A stretch of 64,000 nt of DNA from Nocardia caishijiensis NBRC 108228 (lineage in GTDB: Bacteria; Actinomycetota; Actinomycetes; Mycobacteriales; Mycobacteriaceae), in the NCBI RefSeq assembly GCF_001612825.1, contig NZ_BDBE01000030.1, positions 310,001-374,000 on the forward strand, given 5' to 3'. The stretch's first letter is position 1, and the number at the start of each line of letters is the position of its first letter. Both the position numbers and the translations under genes were made by a program. Below are positions 29,282 through 37,161 of the stretch, one piece after another. The notes beneath the pieces were generated by a model. The model was given only the letters and a program-made list of their open reading frames with translations. It had not been told where the DNA came from and searched no databases.

Positions 29282-29883
29282 TACTGGTTCGTTCGCAACA
29301 GCCGGGCCAGATGCGCGGCATTGCGTGCCATCGCGGCCGTGGTCTTGCGCACCGCCTCGGGAGTGTCGGGCAGATCCTTGAAATCGGTGCCGCCCATCGC
29401 CTCCCCGTTCCAGTAGGTGCAGCCCTGAGCCGGGATGGTGAACCCGATGTCGTCGAGCGCCTGGAAGGTGTCGGCCACGATCTTGTGCGCGCCGTCCTCG
29501 TTGCCGACCACCGCCGCGATCCCGACCTTGCCGAGCATGACGGGCCTGCCCGCGTCGTCGGTCTCGGACAGTTCGGCATCCAGCCGTTCCAGCGTGCGCT
29601 GAGCCACCGAGGACAGATGACCCAACCAGGTCGGCGTCGCGAGCACGACGATGTCGGCCTCGATGATCCGCCGACGGATCTGCGGCCACTCGTCACCCTC
29701 ACCCTCGTCGGCACTCACCCCCGGCCGCACCTCGAAATCGGCGATGCGCACCGTCGACCCGGACACATCGTTGGCGGCCAGTTCGGCCAGCACCTGATCG
29801 GCCATGAGCTGACTGCTGGATTCGGCGGGCGAGGGCTTCAACGTGCAGACCAGCGCCACTGCGCGCAACTGTTCGGCGGCCAC
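29266..29883 (-). CDS. NADPH-dependent FMN reductase / flavodoxin-like protein
   Basis: 205 residues from GTG 29883, with GAGGAAG about nine bases upstream. The N-terminal ALVCTLKPSPAESSSQLMA is the phosphate-binding loop, and V-V-L-A-T-P-T-W-L-G-H-L-S-S-V-A-Q-R is typical of NADPH-dependent FMN reductases of the WrbA/ArsH type. G-N-E-D-G-A-H and Y-W-N-G-E-A-M-G also fit. Probably a quinone or flavin reductase. It lies 25 bases behind the decarboxylase on the same strand, likely one transcript. Confidence 0.82.
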   Translation of the reverse strand: MAAEQLRAVALVCTLKPSPAESSSQLMADQVLAELAANDVSGSTVRIADFEVRPGVSADEGEGDEWPQIRRRIIEADIVVLATPTWLGHLSSVAQRTLERLDAELSETDDAGRPVMLGKVGIAAVVGNEDGAHKIVADTFQALDDIGFTIPAQGCTYWNGEAMGGTDFKDLPDTPEAVRKTTAAMARNAAHLARLLRTNQYPAYQ

Positions 29884-29908
29884 GACAACACTTCCTCTCG
29901 GTAGTCGA

Positions 29909-31372
29909 TCAGGACTGGCGGACGACCCGGATGTGGTGCAACCGCGGATCGCTGGCATCGGGCACGTTCATCCCCGCCTCGACACCGGTACGCAGGTATT
30001 CCACGACCGTGTCACCGATCCGCTCGCCGGGCACGATCGCGGGAATACCGGGCGGGTAGGGCGTGAGCTGTTCGGCGGCGATCCGGCCAGGTGCCTGTTC
30101 GATGGGCACCATCTCGGTGGGGGCGAAGAACGCATCGCGAGGCAGCATCACGGTGTCGAGCTGCAGGTCCTGCGGGGACGGCAGGGTGATGTGGTGCGGT
30201 GCCGGGTCGAGACCGGCCCGCCGCCACAGCGCGAGCGCGTCGATGAGGGCCTCCGTGGAGGCGTCGTCGTCGGCCGTCGACATCGTCGCCAGGATCCGCC
30301 GGTGATCGCTGAGGCCCACATCGAGATGGTGGTGCTCGCGCAACCAGTCCGCCACCTCGTACCCGGTGGCGCCGGTCGCGGACACATCGACGAGCACCTG
30401 CATCAGGTCCAGGTCGTGGGAGGCCTCCACTCCGAGCAGTTCGTCGTGCATCACCGTCAGACCGTTGATCCGGTCGATCTCGGCGCGGGTGCGTTTGGCC
30501 AGTCCGAGTGTTCGCCCGAGCAGGTCGTGGCCGAATTCGACCATCTGGCGTCGCCACCCGTCGAGCGCGGCGTAGATCAGGACGTTCGGGCTGGTGGTCA
30601 TCAGCAGATCCGCGCACCGGCGCAACCGACCCGGATCCACGAGATCGCCTTGGTGATGGAACACCGAACCCTGTTCGAAACCCATGCCCATCTTGTGCAC
30701 GCTCACCACGCACACATCGGCCCCCACATCCATTGCCCACGTGGGCAATTCGGGGTGGAACGGCAGGTGCGCACCCCACGCCTCGTCGACGATGACGGGT
30801 TTGCCACGCGCATGACACACCTCGGTGATGCCGCGCAGATCCGCGCAGGTGCCGTACGGGCTCGGGCACACGATCACCGCGCCCGCCGCGTCCGGGTGCT
30901 CCTGCCACGCCTGCTCCACCTGCTCCGGCGAGGGCGGGTGGGAGAAGTGGCGATCGGGGTCCCAGCGCGGGCTGATCCAGTGCGGTTGCACCCCGGAGAA
31001 GATCAGCCCCGCGACGATCGACTTGTGGCTGTCGCGCGCCACCAGCAGGCCGCCGTCGTCACCACCGGCCACCGCCAGCATCGCCGCCTTGACCGACAGC
31101 GAGCTGCCGCAGGTGGAGAAGAACGCGGTGTCGGCGCCGACGGCGTCGGCCATCAGGTCCTCGGCTTCGGTCAGGTAGCCGTTGCGGGCGAGCCGGTCGT
31201 CGAGCCCACCGTTGGCCAGCAGGTCGGCGGCGAAGGCATCGGCACCGAGCGCGGCGAGAACCCGGTCGTCCACACCGCGACCCTGCCGGTGCCCGGGCGG
31301 GGTGAACCCGTACCGATGTTTGTTGCGGTAATCGGCGACCGCGGCGACGAGCGGGGCTGTGCTGTGGTCCAT
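29909..31372 (-). CDS. Orn/Lys/Arg decarboxylase family PLP enzyme
   Basis: 487 residues from ATG 31372. PLP fold type I: YGFTPPGHRQGRG at the N-terminus, FSTCGSSLSVKAAML near residue 77, VDEAWGAHLPFHPELP near 197-212, and the PLP lysine in SVHKMGMGFEQGS near 226. C-terminal TPYPPGIPAIVPGE is the Orn/Lys/Arg decarboxylase C-domain signature. It would remove CO2 from a basic amino acid to give a polyamine-type amine, possibly acid or oxidative stress defence. A SigF-like promoter sits immediately upstream, implying a near-leaderless mRNA. Confidence 0.85.
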   Translation of the reverse strand: MDHSTAPLVAAVADYRNKHRYGFTPPGHRQGRGVDDRVLAALGADAFAADLLANGGLDDRLARNGYLTEAEDLMADAVGADTAFFSTCGSSLSVKAAMLAVAGGDDGGLLVARDSHKSIVAGLIFSGVQPHWISPRWDPDRHFSHPPSPEQVEQAWQEHPDAAGAVIVCPSPYGTCADLRGITEVCHARGKPVIVDEAWGAHLPFHPELPTWAMDVGADVCVVSVHKMGMGFEQGSVFHHQGDLVDPGRLRRCADLLMTTSPNVLIYAALDGWRRQMVEFGHDLLGRTLGLAKRTRAEIDRINGLTVMHDELLGVEASHDLDLMQVLVDVSATGATGYEVADWLREHHHLDVGLSDHRRILATMSTADDDASTEALIDALALWRRAGLDPAPHHITLPSPQDLQLDTVMLPRDAFFAPTEMVPIEQAPGRIAAEQLTPYPPGIPAIVPGERIGDTVVEYLRTGVEAGMNVPDASDPRLHHIRVVRQS

Positions 31373-31381
31373 GCCCGGGTA

Positions 31382-31406
31382 ATAGCCGATCGGTTGCGGC
31401 CGAAAC
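31382..31406 (-). promoter_or_regulatory. Candidate SigF-type promoter (decarboxylase)
   Basis: Minus strand GTTT, 15 bases, GGCTAT; the -10 ends nine bases before the ATG at 31372, so transcription would start at or beside the start codon. Confidence 0.35.
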
Positions 31407-31412
31407 GACGGT

Positions 31413-31437
31413 GTGTAGCTGCTCGCGGTCGGGGTAC
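31413..31437 (+). promoter_or_regulatory. Candidate SigF-type promoter (proline-rich protein)
   Basis: GTGT, 15 bases, GGGTAC, 42 bases before the ATG at 31480. Confidence 0.35.
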
Positions 31438-31479
31438 CTGCCCGACGAACGACGTACTCCGACCCGTGAGGAGGCTGCG

Positions 31480-31731
31480 ATGACCACCCCGATGGCGACC
31501 AGCCCACCGATTCCCGAACCGCGAGACCCGATTCCGCCCACCCCGGACCCCGCGCCCCCGCCGGACCCGGGACGTCCACCACCGCCGCCGGAGCCGGGTC
31601 ATCCACTGCCGGGCGACCCGCCGCCCGGACCCGGACCGGGACAACCGCCACCCCCGGATGTCCCCGACCCGTTCCCCCCGATCCCCACTCCGGGCGAGCC
31701 ACTGCCCGAGCCGGGTGCGAGGGCGTGTTGA
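31480..31731 (+). CDS. Small proline-rich protein
   Basis: 83 residues, more than 40% proline, with repeated P-x-P and acidic-Gly units and no hydrophobic segment. The ATG at 31480 follows GAGGAGG. It may be an extended disordered linker or cell-surface-associated peptide, but has no signal peptide. Low-complexity coding of this sort can be spurious; the good ribosome site and SigF-like promoter argue for a real gene. Divergent from the decarboxylase. Confidence 0.5.
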   Translation: MTTPMATSPPIPEPRDPIPPTPDPAPPPDPGRPPPPPEPGHPLPGDPPPGPGPGQPPPPDVPDPFPPIPTPGEPLPEPGARAC

Positions 31732-31805
31732 GCGCCGCGCGGGGGGTGGGGACCGGATCGGGCGCCGCGTGTGTGCGGGCGCGTCGGTCACGAGATACTT
31801 CTGGA

Positions 31806-32504
31806 ATGAAGCACAGTGAGGGTCTTCCGACGAGTGGCGCGCGGTCGTTGCGGCGCGTGCTCGGCGAAGGCAGGGCGCAGGACGCGGGCGGATTCAAGTT
31901 CTGGTTCGCCGATCAGCGCTGGGAATGGTCCGACGAGGTCGCCCGCATCCACGGTTACGAGCCGGGCACCGTGTCCCCGACCACCGCACTGCTGTTGTCG
32001 CACAAGCATCCCGACGACCGCGACCACGTCGCCACCATGATCGAGAAGTCGGTCACCGAGGGCGAACCGTTCTGCAGCACCCACCGCATTCTCGACACCG
32101 GGGGTGCGGTCCACGACGTGATCGTCGTAGCCGACCAGATGCTCGACGACACCGGTGTCCTGGTCGGTACCACCGGCTACTACATCGATGTCACCGACAC
32201 CCTCGAGCGGCGTCGCAAGCAAACCCTCGACGATGAACTCCCGAGCCTCTACGCTGCCCGCGCCGTGATCGAACAGGCCAAGGGCGCGGTGATGCTCGTC
32301 TACGGAGTCAACGCCGAGCAGGCATTCGACGTGCTCACCTGGCGCTCACAGGAAACCAACACCAAGCTGCGCGTACTGGCGCAGCGCCTGATCACCGAAC
32401 TCGGTTCGCTCACCGATGTGTCCGGTGTGCTGCGCACCCGCTTCGATCATCTGCTGCTGACCGTGCACGAGCGCGCCGGGCAGCACGATCAGGGCGCGGA
32501 CTGA
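31806..32504 (+). CDS. PAS-ANTAR domain protein
   Basis: 232 residues from ATG 31806. PAS fold at ~28-140 (FWFADQRWEWSDEVARIHGY, then G-T-T-G-Y-Y-I-D-V-T-D) and an ANTAR RNA-binding domain at ~155-205 (ARAVIEQAKGAVMLVYGV, then A-F-D-V-L-T-W-R-S-Q). ANTAR proteins bind paired hexaloop hairpins in nascent RNA and block termination. No classic target pair was identified in the window. It precedes the anti-sigma/sigma module by 53 bases and may be part of it, adding a sensory input. Confidence 0.88.
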   Translation: MKHSEGLPTSGARSLRRVLGEGRAQDAGGFKFWFADQRWEWSDEVARIHGYEPGTVSPTTALLLSHKHPDDRDHVATMIEKSVTEGEPFCSTHRILDTGGAVHDVIVVADQMLDDTGVLVGTTGYYIDVTDTLERRRKQTLDDELPSLYAARAVIEQAKGAVMLVYGVNAEQAFDVLTWRSQETNTKLRVLAQRLITELGSLTDVSGVLRTRFDHLLLTVHERAGQHDQGAD

Positions 32505-32557
32505 GAAACGTCACGGTCGGGTAACCTGCGACCACGACAGCAACACAGGGAGGCGGC

Positions 32558-32995
32558 ATGCGAGCGGAGGATCGCGAGACCGCGCCCCGGTCGACAACGG
32601 TCGGGTTTCAAGTCCCGGCGGAGCTCGAGCAGCTCACCATGGTTCACGCGCTGGCCGAAACAGTCCTGCTGGTAGGAGGTTTCGCGCTCGACGAGGTCAC
32701 CGACCTACTGCTGGCGCTCGACGAGGTGGTGACCGCGCTCGTTCTCGCCGCGGCACCGGAAGCACTGATCGATTGCGCGTTCACCGGCGGCGGCGGGGCA
32801 CTCGGCGCGCGAATCTCGACCGTGGCGCGCACCGAGGAAGCCATCGACGAGGACGCCTTCGGCTGGCACGTCGTCGCCACCCTCACCGACGCGCTGCGCA
32901 CCGAATACGGCCCGTTCGACCCGGCCCGTGACGGCTATCCGACCACCGTCGAATTCGGTTGGATCCGCCGCTCGCACGGGCCGGTCGGGGGGTGA
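32558..32995 (+). CDS. UsfX/RsbW-like anti-sigma factor (copy 1)
   Basis: 145 residues. HATPase-like fold of the RsbW/UsfX kind: the N-box region reads LLLALDEVVTALVLAAAPE, with Thr where classical RsbW kinases have the Mg-binding Asn. As I recall it, M. tuberculosis UsfX shares this change. It should sequester SigF; kinase activity may be weak or absent. Similar to the protein at 34549-34986, which flanks the sigma gene on the other side. Lies 92 bases before the sigma factor gene. Confidence 0.78.
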   Translation: MRAEDRETAPRSTTVGFQVPAELEQLTMVHALAETVLLVGGFALDEVTDLLLALDEVVTALVLAAAPEALIDCAFTGGGGALGARISTVARTEEAIDEDAFGWHVVATLTDALRTEYGPFDPARDGYPTTVEFGWIRRSHGPVGG

Positions 32996-33020
32996 TGCGG
33001 GCACCGGGATCGAAAGCGTA

Positions 33021-33047
33021 GGCTTATTTCGCACACAGATCGGGTAG
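33021..33047 (+). promoter_or_regulatory. Candidate autoregulatory SigF-type promoter
   Basis: GGCTT, 16 bases, GGGTAG between anti-sigma copy 1 and the sigma gene, 40 bases before the start. Confidence 0.4.
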
Positions 33048-33087
33048 TCCTGAAGCATCCGACCCCACGGAATCGGAGGCACATGTG

Positions 33088-33924
33088 ATGACGACTGCTG
33101 AAGCGACAAAAGCCAACGACTCGACCGTCCGGCGCTCCCACTCGAAGGGCGACAGCTACGACAACATCGAGCCATGGTTCGAGAAGCTGCAAGCGCTTTC
33201 CCCGAACGACCCCCAGCGTGAACCCCTCCGCGAGGAGGTGATCAGGCTGTGCCTTCCGCTGGCAGACCACATCGCCCGCAAGTTCGCCGGGCGCGGAGAA
33301 CTCTTCGACGATCTCGAACAGACCGCTCGCGTCGGGTTGGTGCTCGCCGTCGACCGGTACGACGTGAGCCGAGGCTCCTCGTTCCTGTCCTTCGCGATCC
33401 CAACCATCATGGGCGAAGTGCGCAGGCACTTCCGCGATCACACCTGGGCGGTGCGCGTGCCGCGCAGGCTCAAGGAGATCCAGCTGCGGATCGGCCCGGC
33501 CACCGAGGAACTGTCGCAGCGGCTCGGCCGCGTACCCAATGCCCGCGAGCTCGCCGACGAACTCGAGGTCGACCTGGTCGAGGTCACTCGCGCGTTGGTC
33601 GCGGGCAACGGCTACCAGACCAACTCCATCGACGGGGTCACCCAGGACGACCGGGACAACTCCTCGCAGCCGATCACCGAGACCCTCGGCGCCGAGGAAC
33701 ACTGCTACGAGCTCACCGAGGACGCGATGGCGGTGCGCCCGCTGATCGCGGCCCTGCCCGAGGAAGAACGCGATGTGCTGATCATGCGCTTCTTCGAGGG
33801 CAAGACCCAGAACCAGATCGCCGAGCACCTCGGTGTCTCCCAGATGCAGGTCTCGCGCATCCTCTCGCGCACCTTGAGCTCGCTGCGTGAGCAGGCGCTC
33901 ACCGAGGAGACCCCCGTGCAGTGA
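33088..33924 (+). CDS. sigF: SigB/SigF/SigG-family RNA polymerase sigma factor
   Basis: 278 residues from ATG 33088, eight bases after GGAGG (GTG 33085 also possible). Region 2 includes R-G-E-L-F-D-D-L-E-Q-T-A-R-V-G-L and FLSFAIPTIMGEVRRHFRD; region 3 follows; region 4 has LPEEERDVLIMRFFEGKTQN and the HTH QIAEHLGVSQMQVSRILSR. This is the SigF class used in mycobacterial stationary-phase and stress responses. It is bracketed by two UsfX-like proteins and a STAS protein, the usual partner-switch set. Confidence 0.92.
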   Translation: MTTAEATKANDSTVRRSHSKGDSYDNIEPWFEKLQALSPNDPQREPLREEVIRLCLPLADHIARKFAGRGELFDDLEQTARVGLVLAVDRYDVSRGSSFLSFAIPTIMGEVRRHFRDHTWAVRVPRRLKEIQLRIGPATEELSQRLGRVPNARELADELEVDLVEVTRALVAGNGYQTNSIDGVTQDDRDNSSQPITETLGAEEHCYELTEDAMAVRPLIAALPEEERDVLIMRFFEGKTQNQIAEHLGVSQMQVSRILSRTLSSLREQALTEETPVQ

Positions 33925-34060
33925 CAGCGGCGGCCGAGCATGCCAGAATTGTCCTAGGTTGAGACTTCCAGCCGACCCCGGTCTTCGTGCATTCCGCACC
34001 CGGAACGTCGGTTGCGTGATGGCGTGAAGTCCGGAATCCCCCTGTCGCCCAGGAGGTTCT

Positions 34061-34477
34061 ATGTCTGTCGTCACGGATCCGCGACGCTCGAGCAGGTTGC
34101 GTTGGTACCGCGGCTCCGCGGCGCACGACGAAGCCCTGCTCCGCGTCGATCCCGGCAGACAGGGCTGCTGGGTGCTGCGTGCGGGATGTGAACTGGACGC
34201 GGCTCGGCAGCCGCAATTCTGCGCCCTGCTCGACCGTGCGATGCGGTCGGGCGCTCGAGTGGTGGTGCTCGACCTGCGCGGCACCGACTTCCTCAGCATC
34301 CGCTTGGCCGCCCTGCTCGGACCGGCCAAAGCCACGGCCTGGCAACACGGGGTGGAGTTACGCCTGCTCATCGGCAGCCTGGAGGTGGAACGCGCACTCG
34401 AATTGGCCGGAGTGCGCCCGCTGTTTCGCCACTACAGCTGTGTCGAGGACGCCTGCGACCACCCCGTCGATGTTTGA
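34061..34477 (+). CDS. STAS-domain protein, anti-anti-sigma factor-like
   Basis: 138 residues; GGAGG precedes ATG 34061. The STAS core reads G-C-E-L-D-A-A-R-Q-P-Q-F, then V-V-V-L-D-L-R-G-T-D-F-L-S-I-R-L-A-A-L. The usual D-S-S-G phosphorylation site is replaced by F-L-S-I-R, so control by phosphorylation may differ or be lost. Expected to bind the UsfX-like proteins and release the sigma factor. Sits between sigma and anti-sigma copy 2, 136 bases after the sigma gene. Confidence 0.75.
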   Translation: MSVVTDPRRSSRLRWYRGSAAHDEALLRVDPGRQGCWVLRAGCELDAARQPQFCALLDRAMRSGARVVVLDLRGTDFLSIRLAALLGPAKATAWQHGVELRLLIGSLEVERALELAGVRPLFRHYSCVEDACDHPVDV

Positions 34478-34496
34478 CCGGCCGACCGGCGGGTAG
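34472..34496 (+). promoter_or_regulatory. SigF-type promoter (UsfX-like copy 2)
   Basis: GTTT, 15 bases, GGGTAG: the cleanest match in the window. It begins in the last codons of the STAS gene; expected transcript start near 34503, 46 bases before the GTG. Confidence 0.6.
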
Positions 34497-34548
34497 GCGC
34501 AGAGGGATCGACCCACCCGGAACACGGCATCGGTGAGGAGGCTCCGTC

Positions 34549-34986
34549 GTGGCTTCGAGCGAGCGGATCGTCGCGGATTCGACCCACGCGACCTCGACCC
34601 ACCTGCGGATCGACGCCGATCTCGGGCAGTTGGTCATGGTGCGGGCGGTCGCCGAGACCGCGGCCCAGCTGGCCGGTTTCACGCCCGACGAGATCGCCGA
34701 CATCCGGGTCGCGGTGGACGAGGCGGCGACCAGCCTGATCCTCGCCGCCGTGCCGGACACCCGCCTGCACTGCGACGTCAACGCCGACGGTTTTCGTCTG
34801 CGCATCGCCGTGCAGGCCCTGTGTGTGGAGCCCGACGCCGTCGACGAGAACGCTTTCGGCTGGAACGTGCTGCACAGCATCACCGACCACCTGAGCACCG
34901 GCTCGGAACTCGATCGCGGTGAGCTCGACGGGTTCCCGGTGACGATCACCTTCACCAGGGTCCGCCGAGTGCCCGCCGTTCACTGA
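34549..34986 (+). CDS. UsfX/RsbW-like anti-sigma factor (copy 2)
   Basis: 145 residues from GTG 34549 with GAGGAGG eight bases upstream. Same length and fold as copy 1; the N-box reads IRVAVDEAATSLILAAVPD, again Thr for Asn. F-G-W-N-V-L-H-S-I-T-D-H-L matches the F-G-W-H-V-V-A-T-L-T-D stretch of copy 1. With its own strong SigF-like promoter it would give negative feedback on sigma. Its end overlaps the convergent diiron gene by seven bases. Confidence 0.8.
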   Translation: MASSERIVADSTHATSTHLRIDADLGQLVMVRAVAETAAQLAGFTPDEIADIRVAVDEAATSLILAAVPDTRLHCDVNADGFRLRIAVQALCVEPDAVDENAFGWNVLHSITDHLSTGSELDRGELDGFPVTITFTRVRRVPAVH

Positions 34987-35963
34987 GCGCGCAGTGAGGT
35001 GCGCCCGGCGCGCCAACAGTCGAGCACGTGCTCGGCGAAGCGGTCCTCGAGCAGGTCGGTGGCCTGGATCCCGAACACGATGTTCGCCGCCGACGCGGGT
35101 TCGGTGCGCAGCAATTCGGCGATGACGTCGCGGCGCATCACCTGCTCGTGCACGGCGTCGGCTTCGACATGCTCGGTGTAGAAGCCGACGCAGGCGGGGT
35201 GGGGGAGCAGGGCGCGCGCCAGATCCGCCAGGCGCGCCGAGGCGGGCGAGGACGTGATCTCGTTGGCCGCGAAATGACCAACCGACGCCGCACGCAGACC
35301 CCGGTGCAGACCGAACAGCGACATCATGTTCACCAGCACCAGCATGGGAGCTGGCACCTCGTCGAGGTAATGCAGGTAGCCGGGTTCCAGTCCGGCGCCC
35401 GCCAGCAGATCCGCGTAGAGGCGCGCGTGCACGCGGTCGCCGTGCCCGCCGCCGTATTCGTCGAATTCGACGGCGACGAGCGCGGCTTTGGCCTGCCCGC
35501 GCAGACGCGGGATCACCCACGCGTACGGGTCCGCCTCGATGTGGTGATAGATCGAGCGGTGCACGAAGTACTCGCGCAGCTGATCCGCGGTGCCCTGCTC
35601 GGCGAGGTGGGCGGCGATACCGCCGGGAGCCGACGGCTCGAGCAGTCGGTCGAGTTCGGCGTCCACGTCGTCACCGCCGGGTACATCGGCGCGCAGGGCG
35701 GCGAGGAACCGCTGTTCGAGGCCTCGCCGCAGACCGAGCAGCCCCGGGTCCCACTCCCAGTCCTCGTCGACGCACGCGAAACCCTGATAGTGCAGCTCAT
35801 AGCAGGTGTGCAAGGCCAGCGCGGCGTCCTCACCGTAGGGGTCGGTGCCCGGGTCCGGCGGGAGGGCCGAACCCGGTGCACGCGACAGGGCTTCGACAAG
35901 GGCGGCCGACAGTTCACCCCTGGGCGCGGGGAGGGTACGGCCGAGGGTGACAGTGCTGGTCAT
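34980..35963 (-). CDS. Iron-containing redox enzyme family protein (haem-oxygenase-like diiron fold)
   Basis: 327 residues from ATG 35963, overlapping the CDGSH stop (ATGA). All-helical, with likely metal ligands in EFDEYGGGHGDRVHARLYAD near residues 167-185, in REYFVHRSIYHHIEADPYAW near 139-158 and in T-E-H-V-E-A-D-A-V-H-E near 262-272. Members of this fold use a diiron centre for oxidative chemistry on amino- or fatty-acid-type substrates. Coupled to CDGSH and methyltransferase genes. Substrate unknown. Confidence 0.78.
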   Translation of the reverse strand: MTSTVTLGRTLPAPRGELSAALVEALSRAPGSALPPDPGTDPYGEDAALALHTCYELHYQGFACVDEDWEWDPGLLGLRRGLEQRFLAALRADVPGGDDVDAELDRLLEPSAPGGIAAHLAEQGTADQLREYFVHRSIYHHIEADPYAWVIPRLRGQAKAALVAVEFDEYGGGHGDRVHARLYADLLAGAGLEPGYLHYLDEVPAPMLVLVNMMSLFGLHRGLRAASVGHFAANEITSSPASARLADLARALLPHPACVGFYTEHVEADAVHEQVMRRDVIAELLRTEPASAANIVFGIQATDLLEDRFAEHVLDCWRAGRTSLRAQ

Positions 35964-36205
35964 CAGGTGCCGCTTTCGTGGTTGCGTCGGCGTCGCCGCC
36001 GGTGGCTGGTATCGCACAGCGGGTAGGTGGCCGAGCGTTTGCACAGGCACAGCGCGACCTGGAAACGGTCGCAGTGCAGCACCGTGCCCTCGCGGGTCAC
36101 CAGGTCGACGGGTCCGTCGATCAGCGCGGGGCCGTCGTCGGTGAGCACGACCCGCCTGCGTTCAGGCGGGCTCCCCGATGGCCGGGCAGCAGTTTCGTTC
36201 GACAC
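35963..36205 (-). CDS. CDGSH iron-sulfur domain protein
   Basis: 80 residues from GTG 36205, which lies inside the methyltransferase 3' end. The motif CLCKRSATYPLCDTSH (residues ~51-66) gives the three Cys and one His that bind a 2Fe-2S cluster, followed by an arginine-rich tail. CDGSH proteins transfer electrons or clusters; this one may serve the diiron protein encoded next. Both ends overlap neighbouring genes, which implies tight co-expression. Confidence 0.88.
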   Translation of the reverse strand: MSNETAARPSGSPPERRRVVLTDDGPALIDGPVDLVTREGTVLHCDRFQVALCLCKRSATYPLCDTSHRRRRRRNHESGT

Positions 36206-36836
36206 GGATCACCACCAATTTCTCATTATGCTGGTCCTTCGCGATCAGCCCGCGCGCGGCCAACCGTCGTGCCCGCGACCGCAATACGGGACCGAACGGC
36301 ACCGTGTCCACCGCCACCACCTGGGCCTCGGCACCGCCCGACCGCAGCTGGTCCAGGCTGCGGTCGGGATCGCTGATCGCCGAGTGCACGATCAGGCCGA
36401 CACCGTTGTCGGTGAGCAGGTCGGGCAGCGTCGCGCACAACCGGTCCAGCACGCTGCGCCCGGTCGGACCCGCGTCCCAGGCCAGCGCCCGGCCGCGACC
36501 CACCGCGCGCTCGGCGGGCACATACGGCGGATTGGCGAGCACTACGTCGAAACGGGGCAGCCGGGCCGCTGCCGAGAAGTCACCGTGCAGCAACTGCACG
36601 GCCACGCCACGCAACCGGCAGTTGAGCCACGTCGAGGCCAGCGCGCGTCGCGACAGGTCGACGGCCGTTACACTGGCGGCTCCGGCCTTCGCCGCCGCCA
36701 CCGTGACCGCCCCGGTCCCCGCACACAGCTCGAGGACCCGACCGCCGCGCAGGCGGGGCACCGCCCGCAGTGCCTCGGCAAGCATCCAGGTATCGGCCTG
36801 GGGTCGGTACACACCCGGCGCCCGCAGAATCATCAT
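36162..36836 (-). CDS. HemK-type SAM-dependent methyltransferase
   Basis: 224 residues from ATG 36836 (a second ATG at 36833), overlapping the UsfY-like stop. SAM loop V-L-E-L-C-A-G-T-G-A-V near residues 34-44 and catalytic NPPYVP near 104-109, the N-P-P-Y motif of enzymes that methylate Gln or Asn side chains or amine groups. Lacks the N-terminal helical domain of PrmC, as in HemK2/Mtq2-like proteins. The position before CDGSH and diiron genes hints that it modifies a product or protein of that pathway. Confidence 0.82.
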   Translation of the reverse strand: MMILRAPGVYRPQADTWMLAEALRAVPRLRGGRVLELCAGTGAVTVAAAKAGAASVTAVDLSRRALASTWLNCRLRGVAVQLLHGDFSAAARLPRFDVVLANPPYVPAERAVGRGRALAWDAGPTGRSVLDRLCATLPDLLTDNGVGLIVHSAISDPDRSLDQLRSGGAEAQVVAVDTVPFGPVLRSRARRLAARGLIAKDQHNEKLVVIRVERNCCPAIGEPA

Positions 36837-37093
36837 CGCTGGGCCTTCACCCTGCGGTGCTCGGCCACTACCAGAGCGGTCCCCGTGAGCAGGCACACCG
36901 CGCAGGCCAGACCACCGATGACGGCCCACCCGCCGAAACCGTATCCGGCGGCGGTGAGGGTGATGCCGAGCAGCGCCAACCCGAGCCCGATCAAGATCAG
37001 GCCCGGCCAGTTCCTCGTGTCCTCGATCGACTCGCCCGCGTGCGGCCGCATGGTGCGTGATTCATCCGGGAACTCGTGGTCTGGCTGGTTCAT
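36833..37093 (-). CDS. UsfY-like membrane protein (copy 2)
   Basis: 86 residues from ATG 37093, with AAAGGA upstream. Reads DESRTMRPHAGESIEDTRNW then two membrane segments and ends V-V-A-E-H-R-R-V-K-A-Q-R, closely parallel to copy 1 at 28035-28337. First gene of the methyltransferase-CDGSH-diiron operon, overlapping the methyltransferase start by four bases. A weak SigF-like match (GATT, 15 bases, GGGCAT) lies at 37137-37161. Function unknown. Confidence 0.65.
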   Translation of the reverse strand: MNQPDHEFPDESRTMRPHAGESIEDTRNWPGLILIGLGLALLGITLTAAGYGFGGWAVIGGLACAVCLLTGTALVVAEHRRVKAQR

Positions 37094-37136
37094 CGAGCGC
37101 ATCCTTTCGCAGGGACAACACAGTCCTGAGGGCCGA

Positions 37137-37161
37137 ATGCCCCGCCGGTGAGAAACCAATC
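37137..37161 (-). promoter_or_regulatory. Weak SigF-type promoter match (UsfY copy 2 operon)
   Basis: Minus strand GATT, 15 bases, GGGCAT; the same -35 variant as UsfY copy 1, with one fewer -10 match. Confidence 0.25.

Noticed and set aside
32519..32524. GGGTAA before the first UsfX-like gene as a SigF promoter
   Set aside because: No GTTT-like -35 at 15-16 bases.
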